5,622 nt of DNA from Candidatus Peregrinibacteria bacterium (lineage in GTDB: Bacteria; Patescibacteriota; Gracilibacteria; UBA1369; UM-FILTER-53-11). The position numbers and the translations under genes were made by a program. The notes beneath the pieces are model-generated. The model was not told where the DNA came from, did not search any database, and worked only from the letters and a program-made list of their open reading frames with translations. The DNA lies in NCBI GenBank assembly GCA_023245725.1, contig JAHFJU010000025.1, positions 11,483 through 17,104 on the forward strand. Reading direction: 5' to 3'. This document shows, in pieces, positions 1 to 5,429 of the stretch. The stretch's first letter is position 1; each line of letters starts with the position of its first letter.

Positions 1-382
1 TTTGAACCGTCTCAACGAATTTTCTAACCTCCGGGTCAACATTTCCAACAAGAATTGTCACGGCAGCATCACTTTGCCAGCCTTTGTGAATTACTCCACA
101 GTCGATTGTAATAATATCGCCATCATTTATAACGCGTTTGCCAGGAATTCCATGCACTACCTCCTCATTAATTGCAGTACAAATGACAGCAGGAAACCCG
201 TGATACCCCTTAAACGAAGGCAAAACATTGTACTGGTGCATGAGTGCTTCAGCTTTTATATTGAGCTCTGTGGGGGTCATTCCGGCTTTTGTAGCAAGAG
301 CAAGTTCATGAAGAATTTGACGAAGGATTTTACCAGCCTCGCGCATTATTTGAATTTGTTCGGTTGTTTTGATTGTAAACAT
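1..382 (-). CDS. map: Type I methionine aminopeptidase, N-terminal part (cut by window edge)
   Basis: This enzyme removes the initiator methionine from new proteins at the ribosome, using a two-metal centre. The 127 visible residues match the N-terminal half of type I enzymes, which are usually about 250 residues. The catalytic histidine is visible as H77 in EVVHGIP, and the first two metal-binding aspartates are D94 (TIDCG) and D105 (QSDAA). Their 11-residue spacing equals that of E. coli D97 and D108. The other metal ligands (one His and two Glu in the family) would lie beyond the left edge. The ATG at 382-380 is chosen because it gives the usual short lead into the first helix (EQIQIMREAGKI). 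The gene follows adk after 61 bases, the common adk-map order. No Shine-Dalgarno sequence precedes it. The truncation is due only to the window edge. Confidence 0.96.
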   Translation of the reverse strand, partial: MFTIKTTEQIQIMREAGKILRQILHELALATKAGMTPTELNIKAEALMHQYNVLPSFKGYHGFPAVICTAINEEVVHGIPGKRVINDGDIITIDCGVIHKGWQSDAAVTILVGNVDPEVRKFVETVQ

Positions 383-402
383 GAGAAGGGGAGTGAGCCA
401 AG
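383..402 (-). promoter_or_regulatory. Leader of map: pyrimidine-rich, no Shine-Dalgarno
   Basis: The 20 bases before the map ATG read CTTGGCTCACTCCCCTTCTC, with 17 of 20 pyrimidines. No GGAG, GAGG or AGGA is present. A run of CTCCCC occupies the position where a purine-rich ribosome binding site would be expected. Confidence 0.6.
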
Positions 403-443
403 TGGCGAAAGAAATTACTAAGTATATTTAAAGCCTAATTATT

Positions 444-1079
444 CTATATTTTTCTTTTCATTTCTTCGGTTACTGCCTCAATTGATTGGTCAGCATTTAT
501 AGAAATCATTTTGTCGAGTCCTCTCCATTTTTCTACAACAGGAACGGTCTCTTTATAAAAAATTTCGATTCGAGTTTTTATTGATTCAGCATTGTCGTCG
601 GCGCGAGTAATCAATTCTCCATTACATTTTTCACAGACGATATTTGTATACATTGAAGGATACACAGTTTTACAGCTTTTGCAGATTCTGCGCTTTAGTA
701 AGCGATTTTCTGCCGCCTCGCGCGAGAGCTCGAAGTATAGACCTGTAAAATTTCGATTGTACTGGTTTAGCAGTGCAACGAATGTATCGCTCTGTTCCAT
801 GTTGCGTGGAATTCCATCAAAAATAATAGAGCACGAGTCACTATTTTTAGAAACTGTCATAGTCACAAAGTTTGCAACAATCTCCATAACAACCTCATTT
901 GGTACAAGGTGGCCGGCTTCAATAATCGATTTTATTTTTTTACCAAGAGGGGAGTCTTCGCTTGAAAGTCTGCGAAGCTCACCGCCAGTTTCAAAATATT
1001 GTGCGCCTGTTTGTTGTGCTAGAAATTTCGCCTGTGTGCCTTTACCTGCACCCTGAATTCCGAAAAGAATGTAATCCAT
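444..1079 (-). CDS. adk: Adenylate kinase, zinc-LID form
   Basis: Adenylate kinase catalyses ATP + AMP = 2 ADP in the cytoplasm. At 211 residues it has the normal family length. Visible elements in order are the P-loop GIQGAGKG at 7-14 with K13, the AMP-binding segment TGGELR at 31-36 with R36 kept, GHLVPNEVV at 56-64, and DGIPR at 88-92. The LID follows with four cysteines (C133, C136, C149, C152; CxxC-x12-CxxC) that should bind zinc, then R159, D161 or D162, and R170 in the usual catalytic order. The ATG at 1079-1077 is preferred because it puts the P-loop seven residues in, as in the family. A longer frame back to a TTG at 1184 would add 35 hydrophobic, unconserved residues. Two motif changes stand out: TGD is TGG and DGFPR is DGIPR. 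The gene lies between secY and map, a classic arrangement. Confidence 0.97.
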   Translation of the reverse strand: MDYILFGIQGAGKGTQAKFLAQQTGAQYFETGGELRRLSSEDSPLGKKIKSIIEAGHLVPNEVVMEIVANFVTMTVSKNSDSCSIIFDGIPRNMEQSDTFVALLNQYNRNFTGLYFELSREAAENRLLKRRICKSCKTVYPSMYTNIVCEKCNGELITRADDNAESIKTRIEIFYKETVPVVEKWRGLDKMISINADQSIEAVTEEMKRKI

Positions 1080-1099
1080 GGGTGACAGATTAAAGATCA
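1080..1099 (-). promoter_or_regulatory. Leader of adk: no Shine-Dalgarno
   Basis: The bases before the adk ATG read TGATCTTTAATCTGTCACCC. Fourteen of 20 are pyrimidines and the leader ends in CACCC. Further upstream it stays pyrimidine-rich (TTGCTTTCTTTTTCTC). No purine-rich ribosome binding site is visible. Confidence 0.55.
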
Positions 1100-1121
1100 G
1101 AGAAAAAGAAAGCAAGTGAAC

Positions 1122-1169
1122 ATTAAAAAAGAGAAGGCCTATATCATAGACGCTTCGCTTTTTTTTAAT
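1122..1169 (-). terminator. Possible weak terminator or inverted repeat between secY and adk
   Basis: An imperfect inverted repeat fills the middle of the 124-base secY-adk gap, the longest gap in the window. The arms are 1122-1136 and 1153-1169. GAAG pairs with CTTC, then comes one mismatch, a G-C pair, six A-T pairs, and an outer ATT/AAT after a two-base bulge. On the minus strand the descending arm ends in CTTTTTT, which resembles a terminator tail, and the plus strand is nearly symmetrical. The stem is GC-poor and the loop is 16 bases, so it may be a weak terminator, an RNA-stability element, or chance in AT-rich DNA. Confidence 0.3.
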
Positions 1170-1181
1170 AACAATATTGTA
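1143..1181 (-). promoter_or_regulatory. Candidate weak promoter for adk-map
   Basis: Two -10-like hexamers on the minus strand lie upstream of adk: TACAAT at 1181-1176 and TATGAT at 1148-1143, each one base from TATAAT. Neither has a convincing -35 box at 16-18 bases: the hexamer 17 bases before TATGAT is TTATTA, matching TTGACA at three positions. A perfect 10-base palindrome, ACAATATTGT, sits at 1171-1180. The TATGAT lies in the loop of the inverted repeat. The gap is long enough for a separate adk-map promoter, but such hexamers are common in AT-rich DNA. Confidence 0.2.
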
Positions 1182-1203
1182 CAAACGAACTATGCCTTAT
1201 TAC

Positions 1204-2505
1204 TCAAACCAACTTATCATAATCATGCATGATCAACTGTGCGTTTACCTGACGAACTAGGTCAAGAACAACACCAACTATAATGATCATGCCTGCACCA
1301 GAGATAAGGTTTGCAACTGAACCAGAGCTTGCTGCCTTAAATACATAGTTGTTCAAAAGGCTTGGTGCCAACGCTATGAAAGCAAGGAACAATCCTCCGA
1401 ACAATGTTAGTCTAGTAGAGATTTTTGAAATGTATTGAACAGTCTGTGTTCCAGGACGAATCCCCGGAATGTATCCGCCGCGCTTCTGAATGTTCTCGGC
1501 AATTTGTTTCGGATTGAATGTAATTGAGACGTAGAAGTAGGTGAACAAAACGATGAAAATAAAATACAAAGCAAGGTAAGTAACGCTTGAAGGATTGAAG
1601 AATGATATTAGAGCCTCTCCGATTCCCCTAATTCTTGCGCTTGCTGCACGCTGCATCAATTGGCCAGCTAATCCCGGAAAGTTAATAAGTGAAACGGCAA
1701 AGATGATTGGAACCATTCCTGCCTGATTGATTTTAATAGGAAGGTTAGACTGATTTGCTCCAAGCTGCATTTTTTGACCAGCATATGTAATCGGAATTCG
1801 TCGTTCTCCCTCTGTCATAAGAACGATCATAACCAACATGATAATTGTGAACAAAATGTTTCCAACAAAAGGGATAAATGCGCTTGAATCTACTTGTCCA
1901 ACAAAAAGTCCTTGAGCAATAATTTGTGGAATACCAGAGACGATATTAGCAAAGATTATAAGAGAAATTCCATTTCCAATTCCTTTTTCTGTAATAATTT
2001 CACCCAACCACATAAGCCACATTGTGCCTGCTGTAGCTGTAATCATAATAGGAATTATAACCATTGGATTCTGAATGTTCTCAACTATCGGTAACTGAGA
2101 TTGCGAATTTAGAAGAGCTATTGTTCCATATGACTGTAGAAGTGCGAGAGGAACAGCCAACCATCTTGTATATTTATTGAGTGTTCGTTGGCCTTCTGGT
2201 CCTTCTTTAGAAAGAGACTCGAATTTAGGAATTATAACAGCCAAAAGCTGGATAATAATAGAGGCATTGATATAAGGAGACACTCCCATAAGCACAATCG
2301 AAAAATTGTGTGCGCTTCCACCTGTAAGTGCTGAAAAAACTCCGAGGAGATTATTCTGTGCAAATATGGCTCTGATTGCATCTAGGTTAGCCCCCGGAAG
2401 AGTGACTTGTGTAGTTAGTCTAAATAAAAGAAGTGCGCCAAGAGTAAAGAAAATCTTTTTGCGCATGTCTGGAGAGCGGAATACCTGTGAAAGTTTTTTA
2501 AACAT
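1204..2505 (-). CDS. secY: Protein translocase channel subunit SecY
   Basis: SecY forms the inner-membrane pore through which SecA and the ribosome push secreted and membrane proteins. The 433 residues match the family length and the usual ten membrane segments. The conserved blocks are present: FRSPDMRKKIFFTLG at the cytoplasmic N-terminus (9-23), GVSPYINASIIIQLL in segment 2 (74-88), GEIITEKGIGNGIS (168-181), RRIPITYA (235-242) in the fourth cytoplasmic loop, PIKINQAGMVPIIFA (256-270), and the fifth cytoplasmic loop NPKQIAENIQKRGGYIPGIRPG (331-352), whose R350 corresponds to E. coli R357. The ATG at 2505-2503 is chosen because the frame begins there in relatives. The in-frame GTG at 2544-2542 would start inside a hairpin and add 13 unconserved residues. 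The stop is TGA. The gene sits behind rplO, as is standard in spc operons. Confidence 0.97.
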   Translation of the reverse strand: MFKKLSQVFRSPDMRKKIFFTLGALLLFRLTTQVTLPGANLDAIRAIFAQNNLLGVFSALTGGSAHNFSIVLMGVSPYINASIIIQLLAVIIPKFESLSKEGPEGQRTLNKYTRWLAVPLALLQSYGTIALLNSQSQLPIVENIQNPMVIIPIMITATAGTMWLMWLGEIITEKGIGNGISLIIFANIVSGIPQIIAQGLFVGQVDSSAFIPFVGNILFTIIMLVMIVLMTEGERRIPITYAGQKMQLGANQSNLPIKINQAGMVPIIFAVSLINFPGLAGQLMQRAASARIRGIGEALISFFNPSSVTYLALYFIFIVLFTYFYVSITFNPKQIAENIQKRGGYIPGIRPGTQTVQYISKISTRLTLFGGLFLAFIALAPSLLNNYVFKAASSGSVANLISGAGMIIIVGVVLDLVRQVNAQLIMHDYDKLV

Positions 2506-2525
2506 GTGATAATTCTTTTTTAAGA
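2506..2525 (-). promoter_or_regulatory. Leader of secY: A-rich, no Shine-Dalgarno
   Basis: This leader reads TCTTAAAAAAGAATTATCAC. It is the exception among the nine starts because it is A-rich instead of pyrimidine-rich (9 of 20 pyrimidines). It still lacks GGAG, GAGG and AGGA, and the last base before ATG is a C. Confidence 0.5.
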
Positions 2526-2533
2526 TTACATCG

Positions 2534-2560
2534 AAAAAAGCCACTGAAATAGTGGTTTTT
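2534..2560 (-). terminator. Hairpin with T run directly after rplO
   Basis: On the minus strand five A residues lead into CCACT, a five-base loop ATTTC, AGTGG, one unpaired C, and six T residues. The five-base-pair core (2555-2551 with 2545-2541) is extended by A-T pairs across the single-base bulge. The outer stem begins in the last two bases of the rplO stop codon (2561-2559). The form is that of a short intrinsic terminator, and its near-symmetry means it could also act on plus-strand transcripts. Inside an operon that continues into secY it could be a partial terminator that lowers secY-adk-map expression, or a 3'-end stabiliser. The stem is short, so full termination is doubtful. Confidence 0.5.
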
Positions 2561-3026
2561 ACTTATCAGCTTTTGGTGGAAGTTTAGAAACAATAACTTT
2601 TCCGCCTTGAGCCTCAATTTTTTCAATTGCAGTTTTTGAAGCTGCATCAACAGTGATTGTGAATTTTTTCGTAACTTCTCCGTCAGCAAGTAACTTGATT
2701 GGAAGAGTTTTGCTTGAAAGCAATCCTTTCTCAAAAAGAGCTACAGTGTCGAGTGATCCAGCATCGCATACTTCTAATTGTGAAACGTTAATAACCTGGT
2801 AGCTAGTTCTATTTGGGTTATTGAAACCACGAATTTTTGGCAAGCGGCGAATAAGAGGAGTCTGTCCGCCTTCGAATCCGGGTTTTGTGCCACCACCAGA
2901 ACGTGATGATTGACCTTTACATCCTCGAGTAGAATACGAGCCATGTCCTGAGCCATCGCCACGACCGAGTAATCGTTTTTTTCTGCGTGATCCTTGTGCT
3001 GGTTTGAGAGTTGAGTGGGAAAGCAT
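2559..3026 (-). CDS. rplO: 50S ribosomal protein uL15
   Basis: uL15 is a late-assembly protein of the large subunit that threads a basic N-terminal arm into 23S rRNA. The 155 residues have the expected two parts. The Gly/Arg-rich arm includes LKPAQGSRRKKRLLGRGDGSG (7-27), RGCKGQSSRSGGG (34-46), GFEGGQTPLIRRLPK (50-64) and RGF (66-68). The globular C-terminal part includes VINVSQLE (78-85) and ends in a lysine-rich tail. The length is slightly above the E. coli protein (144). The ATG at 3026-3024 matches the start of the family alignment. It follows rpsE after only 54 bases, which leaves no room for rpmD, the gene that normally sits between them. Confidence 0.97.
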   Translation of the reverse strand: MLSHSTLKPAQGSRRKKRLLGRGDGSGHGSYSTRGCKGQSSRSGGGTKPGFEGGQTPLIRRLPKIRGFNNPNRTSYQVINVSQLEVCDAGSLDTVALFEKGLLSSKTLPIKLLADGEVTKKFTITVDAASKTAIEKIEAQGGKVIVSKLPPKADK

Positions 3027-3046
3027 AGTGATAAGTTGATTGGGGA
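3027..3046 (-). promoter_or_regulatory. Leader of rplO: G-free, no Shine-Dalgarno
   Basis: The leader reads TCCCCAATCAACTTATCACT, with 14 of 20 pyrimidines and no G. A CTCCCC run covers 3042-3047. Just upstream, at 3049-3059, is a short perfect inverted repeat (CAGTT, one base, AACTG). Confidence 0.55.
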
Positions 3047-3080
3047 GTCAGTTTAACTGTATATGTAAATTTCTGAATTA

Positions 3081-3680
3081 TTATTTCGTGGCTTGCACTG
3101 GAGCAGGAGCTGGTGTTTCAGTTGCCTTGGCAGCAATTACCGGCGCTTTCTGTCCAATTACTTTTCGTGCCTTTAGTTTTGAAAGAGCGACCATAGTTGC
3201 TTTTGCATTGGTAATAGCGTTTGAAGTTCCAAGCATTTTCGATAGAAGATTGCGAACACCAGAAAGTTCCATAATGCGGCGAACTGCTCCACCTGCGATA
3301 ATACCTGTACCTTTTCCTGCAGGCATTAATAGGATTCGTGCGCTCTTGAATTTTACTTTAATCTCATGAGGAATTGTTCCATCTTGCATAGGAACAATAA
3401 CCATATCTTTCTTAGCTTGTCTTATAGCTTTTTGAATTGCTACAACAACTTCGTTAGATTTTCCGATTCCAAGCCCAACTTTTCCTTTCTTGTTTCCAAT
3501 AACAACAGTTGCTCTAAAACGTAGACGGCGACCTCCTTTTACCACACGGGTAACTCGGTCAATTTGCAATACCTCTTCTTCGTATTCAGAAGGTTCTCTG
3601 CGATTATTGTTGCGGCGTTGATTGTTATTTCGGCCACCTTGTTGCTTGTTATTATTGTTGTCTTGACCGCCTTTAGGCAT
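3081..3680 (-). CDS. rpsE: 30S ribosomal protein uS5 with low-complexity N-terminal extension
   Basis: uS5 helps shape the mRNA entry channel and supports decoding accuracy in the 30S body. The conserved core starts near residue 34 with EEEVLQIDRVTRVVKGGRR; KGGR (48-51) is the loop linked to spectinomycin response in the family. It continues through RATVVIGNKKGKVGLGIGK (56-74), the second domain with MPAGKGTGIIAGGAVR (119-134) and GTSNAITNAKATM (151-163). The protein has 199 residues against 167 in E. coli. The excess lies in an N-terminal tail of about 30 residues made mostly of Asn, Gln, Arg and Gly, and in an Ala/Pro/Thr/Lys tail from about 183. The ATG at 3680-3678 is the only good start upstream of the core, so the tail is probably translated. 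The start region has no Shine-Dalgarno sequence. Confidence 0.96.
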   Translation of the reverse strand: MPKGGQDNNNNKQQGGRNNNQRRNNNRREPSEYEEEVLQIDRVTRVVKGGRRLRFRATVVIGNKKGKVGLGIGKSNEVVVAIQKAIRQAKKDMVIVPMQDGTIPHEIKVKFKSARILLMPAGKGTGIIAGGAVRRIMELSGVRNLLSKMLGTSNAITNAKATMVALSKLKARKVIGQKAPVIAAKATETPAPAPVQATK

Positions 3681-3700
3681 ATTAGTAAGGGTATAGGAAG
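3681..3700 (-). promoter_or_regulatory. Leader of rpsE: G-free, no Shine-Dalgarno
   Basis: The leader reads CTTCCTATACCCTTACTAAT, with 15 of 20 pyrimidines and no G. The pyrimidine tract continues upstream to about 3718 (TTTCTTCTCTTCTTCCCTA), so nearly the whole rplR-rpsE gap is a CU-rich tract. Confidence 0.6.
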
Positions 3701-3726
3701 TAGGGAAGAAGAGAAGAAATTTATAA

Positions 3727-4074
3727 TTAGAATTTTAGACCGCCTTCACGAGCTCCTTCAGCAAGAGCCTTTGTGCGTCCATGATACATGTAACCGTTTC
3801 TATCAAACACGCATTCTGTAATTCCTTTTGCAGTTGCTTTTTTTGCTATAGCTACACCAACTGCTTTTGCACTTTCAGTCTTCGTAATTTTATCGTTAGA
3901 TTTGAGATCGTGTTCTGACACAATTGTTTTTCCTTTAGTGTCATCAATAAGCTGAGCATAGATTGACGAAAGGCTGCGGAAAACTACCAATCGAGGTCGT
4001 GACTCTGTTCCATTTAGTTTTGCTCTAATGCGAGAGCGTCTAAATTCTCGTTTTTGTGCAGGAGTTTTATTCAT
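3727..4074 (-). CDS. rplR: 50S ribosomal protein uL18
   Basis: uL18 binds 5S rRNA, together with uL5, in the central protuberance of the large subunit. The 115 residues are close to the E. coli length of 117. Signatures seen are the basic N-terminal arm KREFRRSRIRAKL (8-20), RPRLVVFRSLSSIYAQLIDD (26-45), a middle alanine-rich helix (SAKAVGVAIAKKA), and the C-terminal block VFDRNGYMYHGR (88-99) followed by ALAEGAREGGLKF (103-115), the 5S rRNA-binding end. The ATG at 4074-4072 agrees with the family start. It lies between rplF (70-base gap) and rpsE (46-base gap), which is the standard order. Confidence 0.97.
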   Translation of the reverse strand: MNKTPAQKREFRRSRIRAKLNGTESRPRLVVFRSLSSIYAQLIDDTKGKTIVSEHDLKSNDKITKTESAKAVGVAIAKKATAKGITECVFDRNGYMYHGRTKALAEGAREGGLKF

Positions 4075-4094
4075 AGTGAGTGATCAGTGGAAAG
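4075..4094 (-). promoter_or_regulatory. Leader of rplR: no Shine-Dalgarno
   Basis: The leader reads CTTTCCACTGATCACTCACT, with 15 of 20 pyrimidines and a single G inside the palindrome TGATCA. It belongs to a 70-base gap, the longest between two ribosomal-protein genes here, in which nothing else is recognisable. Confidence 0.55.
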
Positions 4095-4144
4095 TAGAAA
4101 GTTTTTAGAGTTGATTGTCTTTATGATTGAATTAATTCGGGTGA

Positions 4145-4696
4145 TTATTTTGCAGTTGCTGCAGCTTTACCAGCCTTCTTGCGTACAACTTCACCGAGAT
4201 AGCGAATACCTTTTCCTTTGTAAGGCTCTGGTGGGCGAAGTGAACGGATTTTAGCAGCAGTTTGTCCTACTAATTCTTTGCTTACACCATTAACTTTGAT
4301 GATGTTTTTCTTATCTTTGTCGATTTCGAATGTAATTCCTTCTGGCGCTTTAAACTCAACTGGGTGAGAAAATCCAAGTGCGAAATCAAGATTTTTTCCT
4401 TTCAAAGCAACACGGTAACCAACTCCTTGAATTTCAAGGTCTTTCGAGAATCCTTTAGTTACACCAATAACCATATTATTTATAAGTGTTCTTGTAAGTC
4501 CGTGAAGTGCGTTATCTAAAATTTCTTCACCGTTTTTATTAACTGTTACAACCCCTGCTTCAATAGTTACAGTAATGCGAGGGTGTACTTGAAGTGAAAG
4601 GGTTCCTTTGCTGGCTTTAACAGTTACGAGTCCATCTTTTACAGTGAGTTCGACTCCTGATGGAATTGCTATAGGTTGTTTTCCGATACGTGACAT
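4145..4696 (-). CDS. rplF: 50S ribosomal protein uL6
   Basis: uL6 lies near the sarcin-ricin loop at the factor-binding site of the large subunit. The 183 residues form the usual two similar domains. MSRIGKQPIAIP opens the protein (1-12), the first domain runs to about residue 80, GVGYRVALKGKNLDFALGFSHP spans 91-112, and the rRNA-binding signature RPPEPYKGKGIRY covers 154-166. The C-terminal tail is Lys/Ala-rich. The length is a little above the E. coli 177. The ATG at 4696-4694 gives the near-invariant SRIGK start, so the start is secure. This also makes its leader, a CU repeat without any G, a firm example of the missing Shine-Dalgarno signal. Confidence 0.98.
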   Translation of the reverse strand: MSRIGKQPIAIPSGVELTVKDGLVTVKASKGTLSLQVHPRITVTIEAGVVTVNKNGEEILDNALHGLTRTLINNMVIGVTKGFSKDLEIQGVGYRVALKGKNLDFALGFSHPVEFKAPEGITFEIDKDKKNIIKVNGVSKELVGQTAAKIRSLRPPEPYKGKGIRYLGEVVRKKAGKAAATAK

Positions 4697-4716
4697 AGAG
4701 AGAGAAAATAGGGTGT
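4697..4716 (-). promoter_or_regulatory. Leader of rplF: CU repeat, no Shine-Dalgarno
   Basis: The leader reads ACACCCTATTTTCTCTCTCT. Seventeen of 20 bases are pyrimidines, none is G, and the last nine are an alternating CT run touching the ATG. The start codon is fixed by the conserved SRIGK N-terminus. Confidence 0.65.
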
Positions 4717-4743
4717 AGTAAACAGGATTAGTGGTGAGGGCGA

Positions 4744-5145
4744 CTAGAATACTTTACAGATATATTCACCGCCAATTTTTAATTTGCGAGCTTCTGAATC
4801 TGCAATAACTCCTTTTGAAGTAGATATAATTCCGATACCAAAGCCATTTCTGACGGCTCGGATTTCTGTATAGTTTCTGTAAATTCTCTGTCCGGGCTTG
4901 CTAACTCTAGTTAGGCTTAATGCATCGCGTTCTTGATCGAGAGTGATTAGGATGCCATTCACTGTTGAGCGATTGCCACGGGTTGGAATCTCGATTACGC
5001 GAATGCTTTTAACAAATCCTCTTTTAACTAATACAGAACTTATTGCTTTGATCATTTTTGTTGATCTAACAGTTACTGTTTCATGTTTTGCCTTCGAAGC
5101 GTTTCGAAGTGTTGTCAGGAATTGTGCAATTGTATCGGTTAGCAT
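4744..5145 (-). CDS. rpsH: 30S ribosomal protein uS8
   Basis: uS8 is a primary 16S rRNA-binding protein of the 30S central domain and, in E. coli, the translational repressor of the spc operon. The 133 residues match the family length (130-133). The N-terminus DTIAQFLTTLRNASKA (4-19) fits the family DPIADMLTRIRN pattern. The C-terminal part carries RVSKPGQRIY (80-89) and the rRNA-binding signature GIGIISTSKGVIADSEAR (103-120), ending in GGEYICKVF. The ATG at 5145-5143 fits the family start. The stop is TAG. A repressor site like that of E. coli near the rplE start would lie outside the window, so autoregulation cannot be judged here. Confidence 0.97.
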   Translation of the reverse strand: MLTDTIAQFLTTLRNASKAKHETVTVRSTKMIKAISSVLVKRGFVKSIRVIEIPTRGNRSTVNGILITLDQERDALSLTRVSKPGQRIYRNYTEIRAVRNGFGIGIISTSKGVIADSEARKLKIGGEYICKVF

Positions 5146-5165
5146 AGGAGAGTTAAGTAGAAATT
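5146..5165 (-). promoter_or_regulatory. Leader of rpsH: G-free, no Shine-Dalgarno
   Basis: The leader reads AATTTCTACTTAACTCTCCT, with 15 of 20 pyrimidines and no G. A second pyrimidine block, CTCTTCTCCCTCTC, lies further upstream at about 5169-5182. Confidence 0.6.
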
Positions 5166-5204
5166 TTGAGAGGGAGAAGAGTTATTTAAAGTACATTTTA
5201 CTGA

Positions 5205-5429
5205 TTACCAAGAGCTCTTGCGAATTCCCGGAATTAGTCCGAACAGAGCCTTTTCACGGAAACAAATACGGCAGAGTTCGAATCTTCTCATATAACCACC
5301 ACGTCTTCCACAGAGTTTGCATCGGTTGTAAACCTTAGTTGGGAACGTAGGTTTTTTACCCTGTGATAGTTCTTTAAGGAAGTTATCGAGTTTACGTTTC
5401 TGCTTTACTTTGAGTGCTAATCGAGCCAT
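5205..5429 (-). CDS. rpsN: 30S ribosomal protein uS14, zinc-binding form
   Basis: uS14 packs against 16S rRNA in the 30S head. The 74 residues contain two zinc knuckles, CKLC (C37, C40) and CRIC (C53, C56), and the conserved end FREKALFGLIPGIRKSSW (57-74), so this is the four-cysteine form. Typical zinc forms have about 61 residues and the cysteine-free form about 89-101. Here the region before the first cysteine is about 13 residues longer than usual (residues 12-30, KRKLDNFLKELSQGKKPTF), giving an intermediate size. The ATG at 5429-5427 begins MARLALKVKQKRK, comparable to the MAKKSMIAKQKR start of relatives, which supports it. The position between rplE and rpsH is standard. Confidence 0.97.
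   Translation of the reverse strand: MARLALKVKQKRKLDNFLKELSQGKKPTFPTKVYNRCKLCGRRGGYMRRFELCRICFREKALFGLIPGIRKSSW

Noticed and set aside
2..421. Plus-strand open frame of 139 codons opposite map
   Set aside because: It lies opposite a clear methionine aminopeptidase frame with catalytic residues and shows no recognisable family.
592..1056. Plus-strand open frame of 154 codons opposite adk
   Set aside because: It is the antisense of a well-supported adenylate kinase, with a Ser/Arg-rich composition typical of shadow frames.
1080..1184. Longer adk from a TTG at 1184-1182
   Set aside because: Adenylate kinases begin a few residues before the P-loop; the extra 35 residues are unconserved and cover the intergenic repeat.
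1204..1206. UGA recoding (UGA as glycine) at the secY end
   Set aside because: The secY product ends at the normal family length at this TGA, and no conserved gene contains an in-frame TGA.
1894..2509. Two short plus-strand frames (1894-2094 and 2306-2509) opposite secY
   Set aside because: Both lie within conserved secY and look like antisense shadows, without motifs.
2506..2544. Longer secY from a GTG at 2544-2542
   Set aside because: It would add 13 unconserved residues and start inside the rplO-secY hairpin; the ATG at 2505-2503 gives the family N-terminus.
2498..2962. Minus-strand frames (2498-2734 and 2774-2962) overlapping rplO in another frame
   Set aside because: They compete with the conserved uL15 frame and match no family; Lys/Leu-rich composition follows from the frame shift.
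3040..3821. Plus-strand frames (3040-3369 and 3564-3821) opposite rpsE and rplR
   Set aside because: They are antisense to conserved ribosomal proteins, and their hydrophobic or alanine-rich character mirrors the Lys/Asn/Ala codons of the true genes.
4943..5338. Plus-strand frame spanning rpsH and rpsN
   Set aside because: It crosses two conserved minus-strand genes and their gap and has no recognisable domain.
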